Below, piece after piece: positions 34,241-42,735 of a DNA stretch of 64,000 nt. Numbering within the stretch: the stretch's first letter is position 1; every line of letters starts with the position of its first letter. The translations under genes and the position numbers were made by a program. The stretch is from JALQUL01 sp040382935 (GTDB lineage: Bacteria; Pseudomonadota; Gammaproteobacteria; Burkholderiales; Burkholderiaceae_C): positions 1 through 64,000 of the forward strand of contig JBEIEP010000013.1 in the NCBI GenBank assembly GCA_040382935.1. The letters are read 5' to 3'. A model generated the notes under the pieces. The model was given only the letters and a program-made list of their open reading frames with translations, was not told where the DNA came from and did not search any database.

Positions 34241-35542
34241 ATGTCAATGCCCTCTCCACCTTCGCAAACCTACCTAGTCGGCGGTGCCGTGCGCGACCAG
34301 CTGCTGGGTCGTCCGGTGCAAGACTTGGACTACGTGGTGGTGGGGGCAACGCCCCAGCAGTTGTTGGCTGAGGGCTATTTCCAGGTAGGCCGTGACTTCC
34401 CGGTGTTTTTGCATCCGGTGACCCGGCACGAATATGCGCTGGCCCGTACCGAGCGCAAAAGTGGTCCTGGTTACAAGGGGTTTGAAACGCAGTTTGACCC
34501 TACGGTGACCCTGGCTGAGGACTTGGCCCGCCGCGACTTGACCATCAACGCCATGGCAGTGCCGGTGCAGGCCTTGGGCATTGGCCAAGGCGGCAAAGTC
34601 ACTTTTTATTGGGCCGATGTGGTGGACCCTTATGGGGGCATGGCTGACCTTAAGAACAACACCTTTAGGCATGTGAGCGCGGCTTTTTCAGAAGACCCGG
34701 TACGCCTGTTGCGTGTGGCACGGTTTGCCGCCCGCTTTGCTGGCTTTGCACTTGCCCCAGAGACGCAAAACCTAATGCGGCATATGGTGCACAACGGCGA
34801 AGTCGCAGCCTTGGTGCCCGAGCGAGTCTGGCAGGAACTGGCCACGGGCTTAATGGAGGCCAAGCCCTCGCGCATGTTAGAGGTGCTACGCGACTGCGGG
34901 GCTTTGGCCGTGATCTTGCCCGAGGTGGAAGCCCTGTGGGGTGTACCCCAACGCGCAGACTACCACCCCGAAATTGACTGCGGCATCCATCTGATGATGG
35001 TGTTGGACCAAGCCGCCCGTTTGGGGGCCTCACTCCCGGCGCGTTGGGCTTGTTTGTGCCATGACCTGGGCAAAGCCACCACGCCTGCCGATGTATTGCC
35101 TCGCCATTTAGGCCACGAGGGGCGCAGTGTGCGCCTGCTAGAGCAGGTGTGTGAGCGCTTGCGCGTGCCCACCGAATGCCGCGAACTGGCGCGGGTGGTG
35201 GCGGCCGAACATGGCAACATCCACCGCAGTGCCGACCTGGGCGGGGCTGCATTACTGCGCCTGTTGGAGCGCCTGGATGCCTTTAGAAGGCCAGAGCGCT
35301 TGCCTGATGTTTTGTTGGCCTGCGAAGCCGACGCCCGGGGGCGTTTGGGTTTTGAAGACAAACCCTACCCGCAGCGCCCACGCCTGCAAGCGGCGTTTGA
35401 TGCGGTCAATGCGCTGGATACGGCCCAAGTGGCCCAGCAAGCCCAGGCGCAAGGGCGGTCCGGGCCTGCGGTGGGGCAAGCCATACGCGCAGCACGAGAG
35501 CACCACCTGACGCAATGGCTGCGACAAGAGGGGCAGGGGTGA
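34241..35542 (+). CDS. cca: Multifunctional CCA-adding enzyme with HD domain
   Basis: Adds or repairs the CCA end of tRNAs. The 433-residue protein has the class II nucleotidyltransferase head 'YLVGGAVRDQLLGRPVQDLD', 'RTERKSG', 'LARRDLTINAMA' and 'DPVRLLRVARFAARF'. A C-terminal HD phosphohydrolase domain follows ('CLCHDLGKATTPADVLPRHL', 'VVAAEHGNIHRS'). It is thus the long bacterial form with phosphatase/phosphodiesterase activity. Its last 28 bases overlap the MATE gene. Confidence 0.95.
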   Translation: MSMPSPPSQTYLVGGAVRDQLLGRPVQDLDYVVVGATPQQLLAEGYFQVGRDFPVFLHPVTRHEYALARTERKSGPGYKGFETQFDPTVTLAEDLARRDLTINAMAVPVQALGIGQGGKVTFYWADVVDPYGGMADLKNNTFRHVSAAFSEDPVRLLRVARFAARFAGFALAPETQNLMRHMVHNGEVAALVPERVWQELATGLMEAKPSRMLEVLRDCGALAVILPEVEALWGVPQRADYHPEIDCGIHLMMVLDQAARLGASLPARWACLCHDLGKATTPADVLPRHLGHEGRSVRLLEQVCERLRVPTECRELARVVAAEHGNIHRSADLGGAALLRLLERLDAFRRPERLPDVLLACEADARGRLGFEDKPYPQRPRLQAAFDAVNALDTAQVAQQAQAQGRSGPAVGQAIRAAREHHLTQWLRQEGQG

Positions 35543-36936
35543 TTCAAACCCTCACCCTACGGTTTGCACGGCAAGAACTGCGCGCACTGGCCCAGTTGTC
35601 TTGGCCAGTGCTGGTGGGCTTGCTGGCCAACACCGGGATGGGGGTTGTGGATGTGGCGATGGCGGGCCACGTGTCGGCCAATGATTTGGCGGGGGTGGCG
35701 CTAGGCGTGTCAATTTGGCACATTGTGATGATTACCTTGATAGGCATCATGACGGCGGTTAACCCCTTGGTGGCCCATCATGTGGGGGCGGGCGCTGTCA
35801 ACAAGATCCCGGCGGTGGTGCGTGATGGCTTGTGGATGGGGCTGGGGGTAGGAGGTGTTGCATTACTCCTGACGCTACTGAGCGCCCGCGTCTTTGACCA
35901 TATGGCCATTACCCCAGAAGTGCGAACCGTGGCCCAACCCTTTTTGTGGACGATTGCCTTTGCCCTGCCTGCCTTTGCCATGTCCCGCGCCCTGTACGGT
36001 TACTGTGCCAGCCTGGGCCACACCAGGCCGCTGATGGTGGTGGCTTTGATCGGTTTGGGCTTATCGGCGTTTCTGAACTGGTGTTTGGTGTTTGGCCGTC
36101 TGGGTTTCCCGGCCATGGGGGGTGTGGGCTGCGCTTGGTCTAATCTGATTAGCGTTTGGGCCAGTTTGTTCATGTTGGCCGGCTGGGTTGCCGTTCACAA
36201 GGTGTATCGCAGCAGTTCACCCTTTGGTCGTTTTGCATGGCCTTCTTGGGCGGGTATTGGCCCCATGTTACGGCTGGGGTTTCCGATGGGGGTGACCTAT
36301 TTTGCGGAAACCACCGCTTTTAGCCTGATTGCGCTCTTGGTGGCCAAGTTTGGAGCGGTCGAGGTCAGTGCCCATCAGATTGCGCTTAACTGCGTGTCAC
36401 TGGTATTTATGGTGCCCATGAGCTTGGGCGTGGCGCTGCTGACCCGTGTGGGCACGGCCTTGGGATCGGGCGACGCCCAAACCGCAAGGCTGCGTGCTTG
36501 GGTGGGGGTGTATGCAGGACTGGCGTTTGGCGTAGTGTCGGCCTTGGGCATATTGATGTTCAGGGCCCCCATTGCCAACCTCTACACCAATGATGTGCTG
36601 GTGGCACAACAGGCGGCGGGCTTGCTGGTGTTTGCGGCGATTTTTCAGGTATCGGATTCGGGCCAGGTGGTGGTCAGCAACGCCATTCGGGCCTACAAGA
36701 TGACGCGCATCCCTATGGTGATTCACCTCACAGCGTTTTGGGCGATATGCCTGCCCCTGGGCTGTTGGTTGGGCCTGGCCCCCTCTTGGCTGCCTGCTCC
36801 ACCATTGGGGGGCGAGGCCTTAAAAGCGCAGGGATTCTGGTTGGCCCTGATCGTGGGCCTAAGCGTAGCCGCAGTGGCCTTGGTGGTGTATTTGAGTCGT
36901 TTGTCTAGGCGGGTAGCACGGCATTCCTATCCGTGA
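35515..36936 (+). CDS. MATE-family multidrug/cation antiporter
   Basis: A 473-residue, 12-helix protein of the MATE type. It shows 'LARLSWPVLVG'-like 'LAQLSWPVLVGLLANTGMGV', 'DVAMAGHVSANDLAGVALG', and in the second half 'LGFPMGVTYFAETTAFSLIA' and 'EVSAHQIALNCVSLVFMVPM'. This is the NorM-like branch, which usually exports drugs or dyes in exchange for Na+ or H+. The ATG at 35515 overlaps cca; a GTG at 35539, preceded by AGAGGGG, is an equally good start and would reduce the overlap to 4 bases. Confidence 0.92.
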   Translation: MAATRGAGVIQTLTLRFARQELRALAQLSWPVLVGLLANTGMGVVDVAMAGHVSANDLAGVALGVSIWHIVMITLIGIMTAVNPLVAHHVGAGAVNKIPAVVRDGLWMGLGVGGVALLLTLLSARVFDHMAITPEVRTVAQPFLWTIAFALPAFAMSRALYGYCASLGHTRPLMVVALIGLGLSAFLNWCLVFGRLGFPAMGGVGCAWSNLISVWASLFMLAGWVAVHKVYRSSSPFGRFAWPSWAGIGPMLRLGFPMGVTYFAETTAFSLIALLVAKFGAVEVSAHQIALNCVSLVFMVPMSLGVALLTRVGTALGSGDAQTARLRAWVGVYAGLAFGVVSALGILMFRAPIANLYTNDVLVAQQAAGLLVFAAIFQVSDSGQVVVSNAIRAYKMTRIPMVIHLTAFWAICLPLGCWLGLAPSWLPAPPLGGEALKAQGFWLALIVGLSVAAVALVVYLSRLSRRVARHSYP

Positions 36937-36945
36937 CCTGTGCAG

Positions 36946-37452
36946 TTATCGCGGTGCGCCCGCGAACCGCCGGGCATCCTTGAGCAACAAAATCAATTGC
37001 CGGTCGTTGTGCGGTGTAGGTTCAAAACCAAAGCGTCGGTAAAACGCATCGGCCTGCGCGTCCAGCGGGTGCGTCAGCAGCGCACGAATGCCAGCGTGTT
37101 CCGCCACCGCAACGGCGCGATAAATGGCGTCTTGCAACAGACTCACACCCAAGCCCTGTCCTTGGTAAGCACTGTCTACCGCCAGTCTCGCCAAAATGAC
37201 CAACGGAATCGGGTATTGGCCCATGCCACGCCTTACGCGCTCTGGCACATCCAGCGTGTCAATCTGGCCTACCGTCAGACTGGAGTAGCCTGCAATGCGT
37301 TCACCGTCGCAAGACACAAAGGTTCTAGCGGAGCCACTGCCCTGGGCCTGACGCGCATGGCGTAGCAGCCAATCGGTGAGCGCGGGTTTTCCGCAATCGA
37401 ATCCCTCTAAGGTGTGGTGAGCATCCAGCGGCGCGGGGGCCGACAAGCTCAT
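36946..37452 (-). CDS. GNAT acetyltransferase toxin, TacT/AtaT-like
   Basis: A 168-residue GNAT-fold protein. It shows 'FDCGKPALTDWLLRHARQA', 'GYSSLTVGQ', the acetyl-CoA loop 'DSAYQGQGLGVSLLQDAI' and the C-terminal 'FYRRFGFEPTP'. With the DUF1778 gene before it this makes the known toxin class that acetylates the amino acid on charged tRNAs. It overlaps the antitoxin by 4 bases. It marks the left edge of a 12-kb defence cluster. Confidence 0.92.
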   Translation of the reverse strand: MSLSAPAPLDAHHTLEGFDCGKPALTDWLLRHARQAQGSGSARTFVSCDGERIAGYSSLTVGQIDTLDVPERVRRGMGQYPIPLVILARLAVDSAYQGQGLGVSLLQDAIYRAVAVAEHAGIRALLTHPLDAQADAFYRRFGFEPTPHNDRQLILLLKDARRFAGAPR

Positions 37453-37733
37453 GAAGCGGACCAGGCAGGACGCCGAGAGAGTAAATCAGCCAAGCCTGGG
37501 TTGTCCGATGCCGGTCTGTCCATCAGGGTTAAGAGCGCTTGGTACTGACTGCCAGACACCATAAAGAGTCGCTGATCCAGCAGGGTCTGTTCTGCCGCTT
37601 GGGTGGCGGCGTCTAGGATGAAGTCGGTCAGCGATTTGTGCGCGACCTCGGCAGCGCGACGTAATACGGTTTCTTGTGCATGGGTGGCGCGCAGGCCTAG
37701 ACGGGATGAGCGAGCAGTGGTGAGGGTGGTCAT
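37449..37733 (-). CDS. DUF1778 ribbon-helix-helix antitoxin, TacA-like
   Basis: 94 residues. The N-terminal half is a ribbon-helix-helix DNA-binding domain ('SSRLGLRATHAQETVLRRAA', 'VAHKSLTDFILDAATQAAE'). The C-terminal half is a toxin-neutralising tail ending in 'LSRRPAWSAS'. Such antitoxins repress their own operon; a small palindrome CTAATGTTAG (37759-37768) 26 bases upstream is a possible operator. Start ATG at 37733. Confidence 0.9.
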   Translation of the reverse strand: MTTLTTARSSRLGLRATHAQETVLRRAAEVAHKSLTDFILDAATQAAEQTLLDQRLFMVSGSQYQALLTLMDRPASDNPGLADLLSRRPAWSAS

Positions 37734-37890
37734 GGTGGGCTTGGATCAAACAATAGGTCTAATGTTAGTACAAACGACGCACATTGTCTACCCGTCCCCA
37801 ACCCACTAGTCCTCGCTGGCCAATGCTTTCAGCGTTGAGATCGAAAAAATTGGGTTATGCTTTAGGTATCAAATTAGTTTCGCGCTCGAA

Positions 37891-39393
37891 ATGAAAAATA
37901 TACCAATTCATGCGGCTATCACTGCTAAAGCAGCTTCAGAGATTTTAGGTCTCTCAGAACAAAGGATTCGAACCCTGCTTCGATCCGGTGCAATTGAGGG
38001 AAAGCAAGTAGGTAAGCAGTGGATTACCACCGACGCTGCGGTATCAACGTACAAACTTGCTGGAGCGCTATCACCACCTGAAGATAGAGTTCGAGCCCTT
38101 GGCCCCTTGCCAAAATTAAAAGCACTTTCATTCTTTTCTGGTGCGATGGGGTTGGATCAGGGTTTAGAGAAGGCTGGAATTCATTTGCTTGCCGCGTGCG
38201 AGTTTGACAAAGCCTGTCGCCGGACAATTACCGCGAATCGGCCGGACATTGGTTTGCTTGGAGATATTTGGAAATATTCAGCGGACGCCATTAGAGAGGC
38301 GGCCGGGTTGAAGAGAACCGACGAGATCGACATTATTGTGGGTGGTCCACCATGCCAAGCTTTTTCAACTGCTGGCGCACGTCGTGGATTCGAGGATGCA
38401 CGTGGAAATGCATTTTTACGATATATCGAAATCATTCTGACGTTGCGCCCAAAATTTTGCGTCATTGAGAATGTCAGAGGTCTGCTTTCTGCGCCTATGG
38501 CGCATACGCCTCACGCCGAAAGGGCGAAAAATTGGATTCCCGACCCTGCGGAACGTTCAGGCGGTGCACTATTTCATGTGTTACAACTTCTTCGTGCCGG
38601 GGGTTATGGCGTATCGTTCAATCTTTACAATGCCGCCAATTTTGGCGTTCCACAATCGCGCGAACGAGTCATCTTGATTTGTTCGCGCGACGGCGCGAAG
38701 CTCCCGCACCTGAAGCCGACGCACTCTCAGGATGGTTCCTTTGGCTTACCCAAATGGAAGACACTTAGAGAAGCACTGGCAGGACTTGATCCGAAGGCTG
38801 GCGACCATGAAGAATTCCCGGAAGATCGCTTACGTTTCTACCGCCTACTTAGTTCAGGTCAGTATTGGAAACATCTACCACCGGAGTTACACCGACAAGC
38901 GCTGGGTGGGTCGCTCGATTCGGGGGGCGGGAAAACTGGTTTTTTCAGGCGACTAGACTGGGATAAGCCGTCATGCACATTAGTGACGTCCCCCACGATG
39001 CCTGCGACTGACATTTGCCATCCAGAAGAGGATCGGCCCATCTCGGTGCAGGAATACAAACGCATTCAACAGTTTCCGGATGATTGGATCGTCTGTGGTT
39101 CCCTTACGGATCAATACAAGCAAATTGGTAATGCTGTTCCAGTCGGTCTAGGTGAGGCCGTTGGTAAGGCCATACTCGCTTATATGGCGGGCGAAGACGA
39201 ACGTCCACCCGTCGGCTTTCCATTTAGTCGATACAAGGGCACTGATGAGGTGTCGTGGGAAACTAATACGAGGATCGCCATGGGTCTTGACGAGAAAGTG
39301 CAGCAACCAAAGCCGGATTCACAAAAAAAGCAAAGCGTCCACGTACCAAATACCAGTAACCAATTGGCGCTTTTCTCATCAGAGAATGAATAA
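37891..39393 (+). CDS. Type II DNA (cytosine-5) methyltransferase with N-terminal HTH
   Basis: 500 residues. Residues about 8-57 form an excisionase/MerR-like helix-turn-helix ('TAKAASEILGLSEQRIRTLL', 'RSGAIEGKQVGKQWITTDAA'). The C5-methyltransferase core follows: motif I FFSGAMGLDQG (81-91), catalytic motif IV GGPPCQAFSTAG (151-162), motif VI ENVRG (193-197), motif VIII 'NFGVPQSRERVILI', and motif X 'QIGNAVPVGLGEA'. It faces the SinI-like endonuclease gene tail to tail, 20 bases apart. The extra HTH may let it repress its own promoter. TTGAGA and TATGCT upstream are promoter-like but only 15 bases apart. Confidence 0.92.
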   Translation: MKNIPIHAAITAKAASEILGLSEQRIRTLLRSGAIEGKQVGKQWITTDAAVSTYKLAGALSPPEDRVRALGPLPKLKALSFFSGAMGLDQGLEKAGIHLLAACEFDKACRRTITANRPDIGLLGDIWKYSADAIREAAGLKRTDEIDIIVGGPPCQAFSTAGARRGFEDARGNAFLRYIEIILTLRPKFCVIENVRGLLSAPMAHTPHAERAKNWIPDPAERSGGALFHVLQLLRAGGYGVSFNLYNAANFGVPQSRERVILICSRDGAKLPHLKPTHSQDGSFGLPKWKTLREALAGLDPKAGDHEEFPEDRLRFYRLLSSGQYWKHLPPELHRQALGGSLDSGGGKTGFFRRLDWDKPSCTLVTSPTMPATDICHPEEDRPISVQEYKRIQQFPDDWIVCGSLTDQYKQIGNAVPVGLGEAVGKAILAYMAGEDERPPVGFPFSRYKGTDEVSWETNTRIAMGLDEKVQQPKPDSQKKQSVHVPNTSNQLALFSSENE

Positions 39394-39413
39394 CAAATTT
39401 TTGGAATCGACGC

Positions 39414-40097
39414 TCACTTGGGAAGCGCCCGCAAATAGTTGCGGGCAAAGGTAATAAATGCGCCCTCCGAAAGTACCATCCGTAGCGACTGGTCGGGGAA
39501 CTCTAACCAGTTAGAGCCAACTCTTCTTGAAAACGTCCGATGCCATTTCTCTATATCGGTTCCATCTCGAACTGTTTTACTAGACGAATTTTCAGAGTTG
39601 TCACGATTCTTGACCTGGAGCATCCTCCAGATGCTAACGCCGTTAACCGGTGGCTTAACAAAGTCAACTGCCCGCACAACTGCACCAGAGCACCATATCC
39701 ATCCGCGTGACTCCATCTCTGAGGCTAAGTAACGCTCAAGCAGATCACCCACGAGGTTTTCAGCCCCCATCGATAGCAAATGTTCCCTTTTTACTCGCCC
39801 TAGTTCGGTGACATCAATATCAAAATACTCGTGTAGTATGACTGACACCATTTCGTCGGGAATCGTTGTCGGCGCTTTCGGGGCACGGGGGGATCGGGTG
39901 TCTGCGAAGGCTTTTGCCTGATGCTCAATATACGACGCGGAACCGACCGCAGGAGCAGATCGTCCCCGAAGATTAGAAGCCATGTCAGGAAATGCTACTA
40001 GGAACTCAATGAGAGAGACGTAAGTCCCTTGCCACGCCGGGTTGATTTCACCCATTGCTTTATGGGCCACCACCAACGCGTCAGGTATGAAGCTCAT
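39414..40097 (-). CDS. SinI-like type II restriction endonuclease
   Basis: 227 residues from the ATG at 40097, whose first bases overlap the glcB stop (ATGA). R.SinI is of similar size. Features that recall the SinI family are 'MASNLRGRSAPAVGSAS', 'HLLSMGAENLVGDLLERYLA' and 'WRMLQVKNRDNSENSSS', where Q-V-K may be part of a PD-(D/E)XK site. The convergent C5 methyltransferase supports a restriction role. If it is a true SinI isoschizomer the target would be GGWCC, but that is inference. The family call rests on memory of the pattern and is moderately sure; the endonuclease role is stronger because of context. Confidence 0.7.
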   Translation of the reverse strand: MSFIPDALVVAHKAMGEINPAWQGTYVSLIEFLVAFPDMASNLRGRSAPAVGSASYIEHQAKAFADTRSPRAPKAPTTIPDEMVSVILHEYFDIDVTELGRVKREHLLSMGAENLVGDLLERYLASEMESRGWIWCSGAVVRAVDFVKPPVNGVSIWRMLQVKNRDNSENSSSKTVRDGTDIEKWHRTFSRRVGSNWLEFPDQSLRMVLSEGAFITFARNYLRALPK

Positions 40098-42298
40098 ACC
40101 CCTGCCTTCACCTTCAAGCGCCAGGCATGCAGCAAAGGCTCGGTGTAGCCACTGGGTTGCGCCAAGCCTTTGAACACCAGGTCGCAAGCTGCTTGGAATG
40201 CCGCAGATTTTTCAAAATGCGGGGCCATGGGCTGGTAGGCCGCGTCGCCTGCATTTTGTTGGTCCACCACCGCGGCCATGCGCTTTAGGGTTTCCATCAC
40301 CTGTGCTTGTGTCACCACCCCGTGCAGCAGCCAGTTGGCCATGTGTTGGCTAGAGATGCGCAGGGTGGCGCGGTCTTCCATCAGGCCCACGTTGTGAATG
40401 TCGGGTACTTTGGAGCAACCCACCCCTTGGTCCACCCAGCGCACCACATAGCCCAAGATGCCCTGGGCGTTGTTGTCCAGTTCTTGTTGCTTTTGCTCAG
40501 GCGTCCAGCTGGGGTTAACGGCCACGGGCACTTGCAGCAGGCCACCCAACAGCGATGCACGCTCGGCATGGGCATTGATTTTTTCGAGGTCTTTTTGCAC
40601 GTTGGCCACATTGACCTGGTGGTAATGCAGGGCGTGCAAGGTGGCGGCCGTGGGGCTGGGCACCCAAGCAGTGTTGGCACCGGCCAGCGGGTGGGCCACT
40701 TTGGCCTTGAGCATATCGGCCATTAAATCGGGCATGGCCCACATGCCTTTGCCGATTTGGGCACGCCCGCGCAGACCGCACGACAGGCCCACCAGCACGT
40801 TGTTGCGCTCGTAGGCGGCAATCCAGGCGCTGGATTTCATGTCCGCTTTGCGAATCATGGCACCTGCGTGCATGGCGGTGTGCATCTCGTCGCCGGTACG
40901 GTCCAAAAAGCCAGTGTTGATAAACGCCACACGCTCTTTGGCGGCAGCGATACAGGCTTTTAAATTCACACTGGTGCGGCGCTCTTCGTCCATGATGCCC
41001 AGCTTGACGGTGTTGGCAGGCAGGCCCAGCAGCGCCTCGACACGGCTAAACAGCTCACAGGCAAAGGCCACTTCGGTGGGGCCGTGCATTTTGGGTTTAA
41101 CGATGTACACCGAGCCGGTGCGCGAGTTGCGAATCACCCCTTTTTGCTTTTGGCGTTGCAGGTCGTGCAGGGCGATGGTCACGGTAATCACCGCGTCCAT
41201 GATGCCTTCGGGGATTTCTTGTCCCTTGTCGCCAAACAAGATGGCGGGGTTGGTCATTAGGTGGCCCACGTTGCGTACAAACATCAAGGAGCGCCCGTGC
41301 AAGACCCGTTTGCCGCCACCGGGTTTTTTGTAGATGCGGTCCGCATTAAGGGTACGCACAAAACTGCTGCTGCCTTTTTGCACCGTCTCGGTCAAGGTGC
41401 CTTTTAGGATGCCCAGCCAGTTGCTGTAGGCGGTGACTTTGTCATCGGCATCGACCACCGCCACCGAGTCTTCTAGGTCCAAAATAGTGGACAGCGCAGC
41501 CTCTACCACCAAGTCACTCACCCCAGCCGGGTCAGAGGCACCAATGGGGGTGGACTTGTCGATTTGCAAATCCAGGTGCAAGCCGTTGTGTACGAACAGG
41601 ATGGACGAGGGGGTTTTCTCATCACCTTGATGGCCCGCCAACTGGTCTTTGTCGGCCAAGCCTGTGCTACCACCGGTGGTCAGTTTGACCACCAGTTTGC
41701 CGTCTTTGATGCGGTAGCCGGTGGCATCGATATGCGAGCCTTTTTTGAGCGGTGCGGTGCGGTCTAGCACGTAACGGGCGTACTCGATCACCTTGGCACC
41801 CCGCTTGGGGTTGTAGGCCTTGCCACGCTGGCAGCCCTTGGCCTCGCTAATCGCATCGGTGCCGTACAAGGCATCGTACAAACTGCCCCAACGGGCGTTG
41901 GCGGCGTTGAGGGCGTAGCGGGCATTCAAAATCGGCACCACCAATTGCGGCCCGGCCTGCTTGGCCAGTTCGGCGTCCACATTTTTGGTGCTCGCTTTAA
42001 CCGACTTGGGCTGGGGCACCAAGTAGCCGATTTGGGTCAGGTGGGCTTGGTAAGCCGCCATATCGGCAATCGGCCCAGGGTGGGCCTTGTGCCAGGCATC
42101 CATCTCTAACTGCAAACGGTCGCGCTCGGCCAGCAGGGCAGCGTTTTTGGGGGCCAAGTCACGCACGATGGCGTCAAAGCCCTTCCAGAACACCTTGGGC
42201 GCAATGCTGGTGCCGGGTAGCACTTGCTGCTCAATAAAGTCATGCAAAACAGTGGCGATTTGGAGTTGGTGCTGTGGGGTGCGGGCGGTCGTGGTCAT
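40094..42298 (-). CDS. glcB: Malate synthase G
   Basis: Condenses glyoxylate and acetyl-CoA to malate in glyoxylate and glycolate use. The 734-residue length is typical of the monomeric G form. Visible: 'VVPILNARYALNAANARWGS', 'LDLEDSVAVVDADDKVTAYS', 'YIVKPKMHGPTEVAFACELF', 'LGIMDEERRTSVNLKACIAA', 'GFLDRTGDEMHT' and 'QGVGCSKVPDIHNVGLMEDR'. Both flanks are restriction-modification genes. The endonuclease gene begins on its stop codon, so glcB transcripts probably carry the endonuclease too. Confidence 0.97.
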   Translation of the reverse strand: MTTTARTPQHQLQIATVLHDFIEQQVLPGTSIAPKVFWKGFDAIVRDLAPKNAALLAERDRLQLEMDAWHKAHPGPIADMAAYQAHLTQIGYLVPQPKSVKASTKNVDAELAKQAGPQLVVPILNARYALNAANARWGSLYDALYGTDAISEAKGCQRGKAYNPKRGAKVIEYARYVLDRTAPLKKGSHIDATGYRIKDGKLVVKLTTGGSTGLADKDQLAGHQGDEKTPSSILFVHNGLHLDLQIDKSTPIGASDPAGVSDLVVEAALSTILDLEDSVAVVDADDKVTAYSNWLGILKGTLTETVQKGSSSFVRTLNADRIYKKPGGGKRVLHGRSLMFVRNVGHLMTNPAILFGDKGQEIPEGIMDAVITVTIALHDLQRQKQKGVIRNSRTGSVYIVKPKMHGPTEVAFACELFSRVEALLGLPANTVKLGIMDEERRTSVNLKACIAAAKERVAFINTGFLDRTGDEMHTAMHAGAMIRKADMKSSAWIAAYERNNVLVGLSCGLRGRAQIGKGMWAMPDLMADMLKAKVAHPLAGANTAWVPSPTAATLHALHYHQVNVANVQKDLEKINAHAERASLLGGLLQVPVAVNPSWTPEQKQQELDNNAQGILGYVVRWVDQGVGCSKVPDIHNVGLMEDRATLRISSQHMANWLLHGVVTQAQVMETLKRMAAVVDQQNAGDAAYQPMAPHFEKSAAFQAACDLVFKGLAQPSGYTEPLLHAWRLKVKAGV

Positions 42299-42735
42299 GG
42301 TGATTGTTATTGTGGGTAAGCGTGTTGGCCGATGAGGTAATCATTGTAAATCGTCGCACCTTGTCCAGAAACAGGATAAAAATGACAGTGAAGTAAAACG
42401 GGCCGTGGTTGTTGGGCATGCAACCTAGAAACGGCAGTTGACCGCTTCCTTCTTTTGGTAAAGCCGTATGAACATTGATGTTTTGATGCCCTTCAACCTT
42501 CACCGTATAGGTGAGCGCGCTACAGACCCGACTGAGCCGCCATGCAGCGCTCTGGCGGCGTTGCGTCTCCTAGCGGGCAAAGGCCCGCGTCGTCGTTGCG
42601 CCTTGCCAGCGCCCCGCCTGACAGCCCATTCGGGCCTGTCCAACTGCCGTTTCTAGGTTGAACGGCCGCCCCATCTGGCACCGACTGGCAAAAAGAAGTT
42701 AAGCTTGACCCGCACCCAAAAGTAGCCAAAAAACA
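42299..42735. other. 437-base intergenic region between glcB and hsdM
   Basis: Holds no gene. It should contain the divergent promoters of glcB and hsdM. More than half of it is the 240-bp inverted-repeat element at 42421-42660. Confidence 0.5.
42421..42660. repeat. 240-bp element bounded by perfect 20-bp inverted repeats
   Basis: CAACCTAGAAACGGCAGTTG (42421-42440) recurs as its exact reverse complement at 42641-42660. Inside is a perfect hairpin GCGGGC-AAAG-GCCCGC (42573-42588). There is no open frame large enough for a transposase and no clear target duplication. It is probably a non-autonomous repeat. Confidence 0.7.

Noticed and set aside
39427..39446. Perfect 8-bp hairpin GCCCGCAA-ATAG-TTGCGGGC between the two type II genes
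   Set aside because: It could end either convergent gene, but neither strand has a T-tract after it, and it lies within the endonuclease coding end. Not called a terminator.
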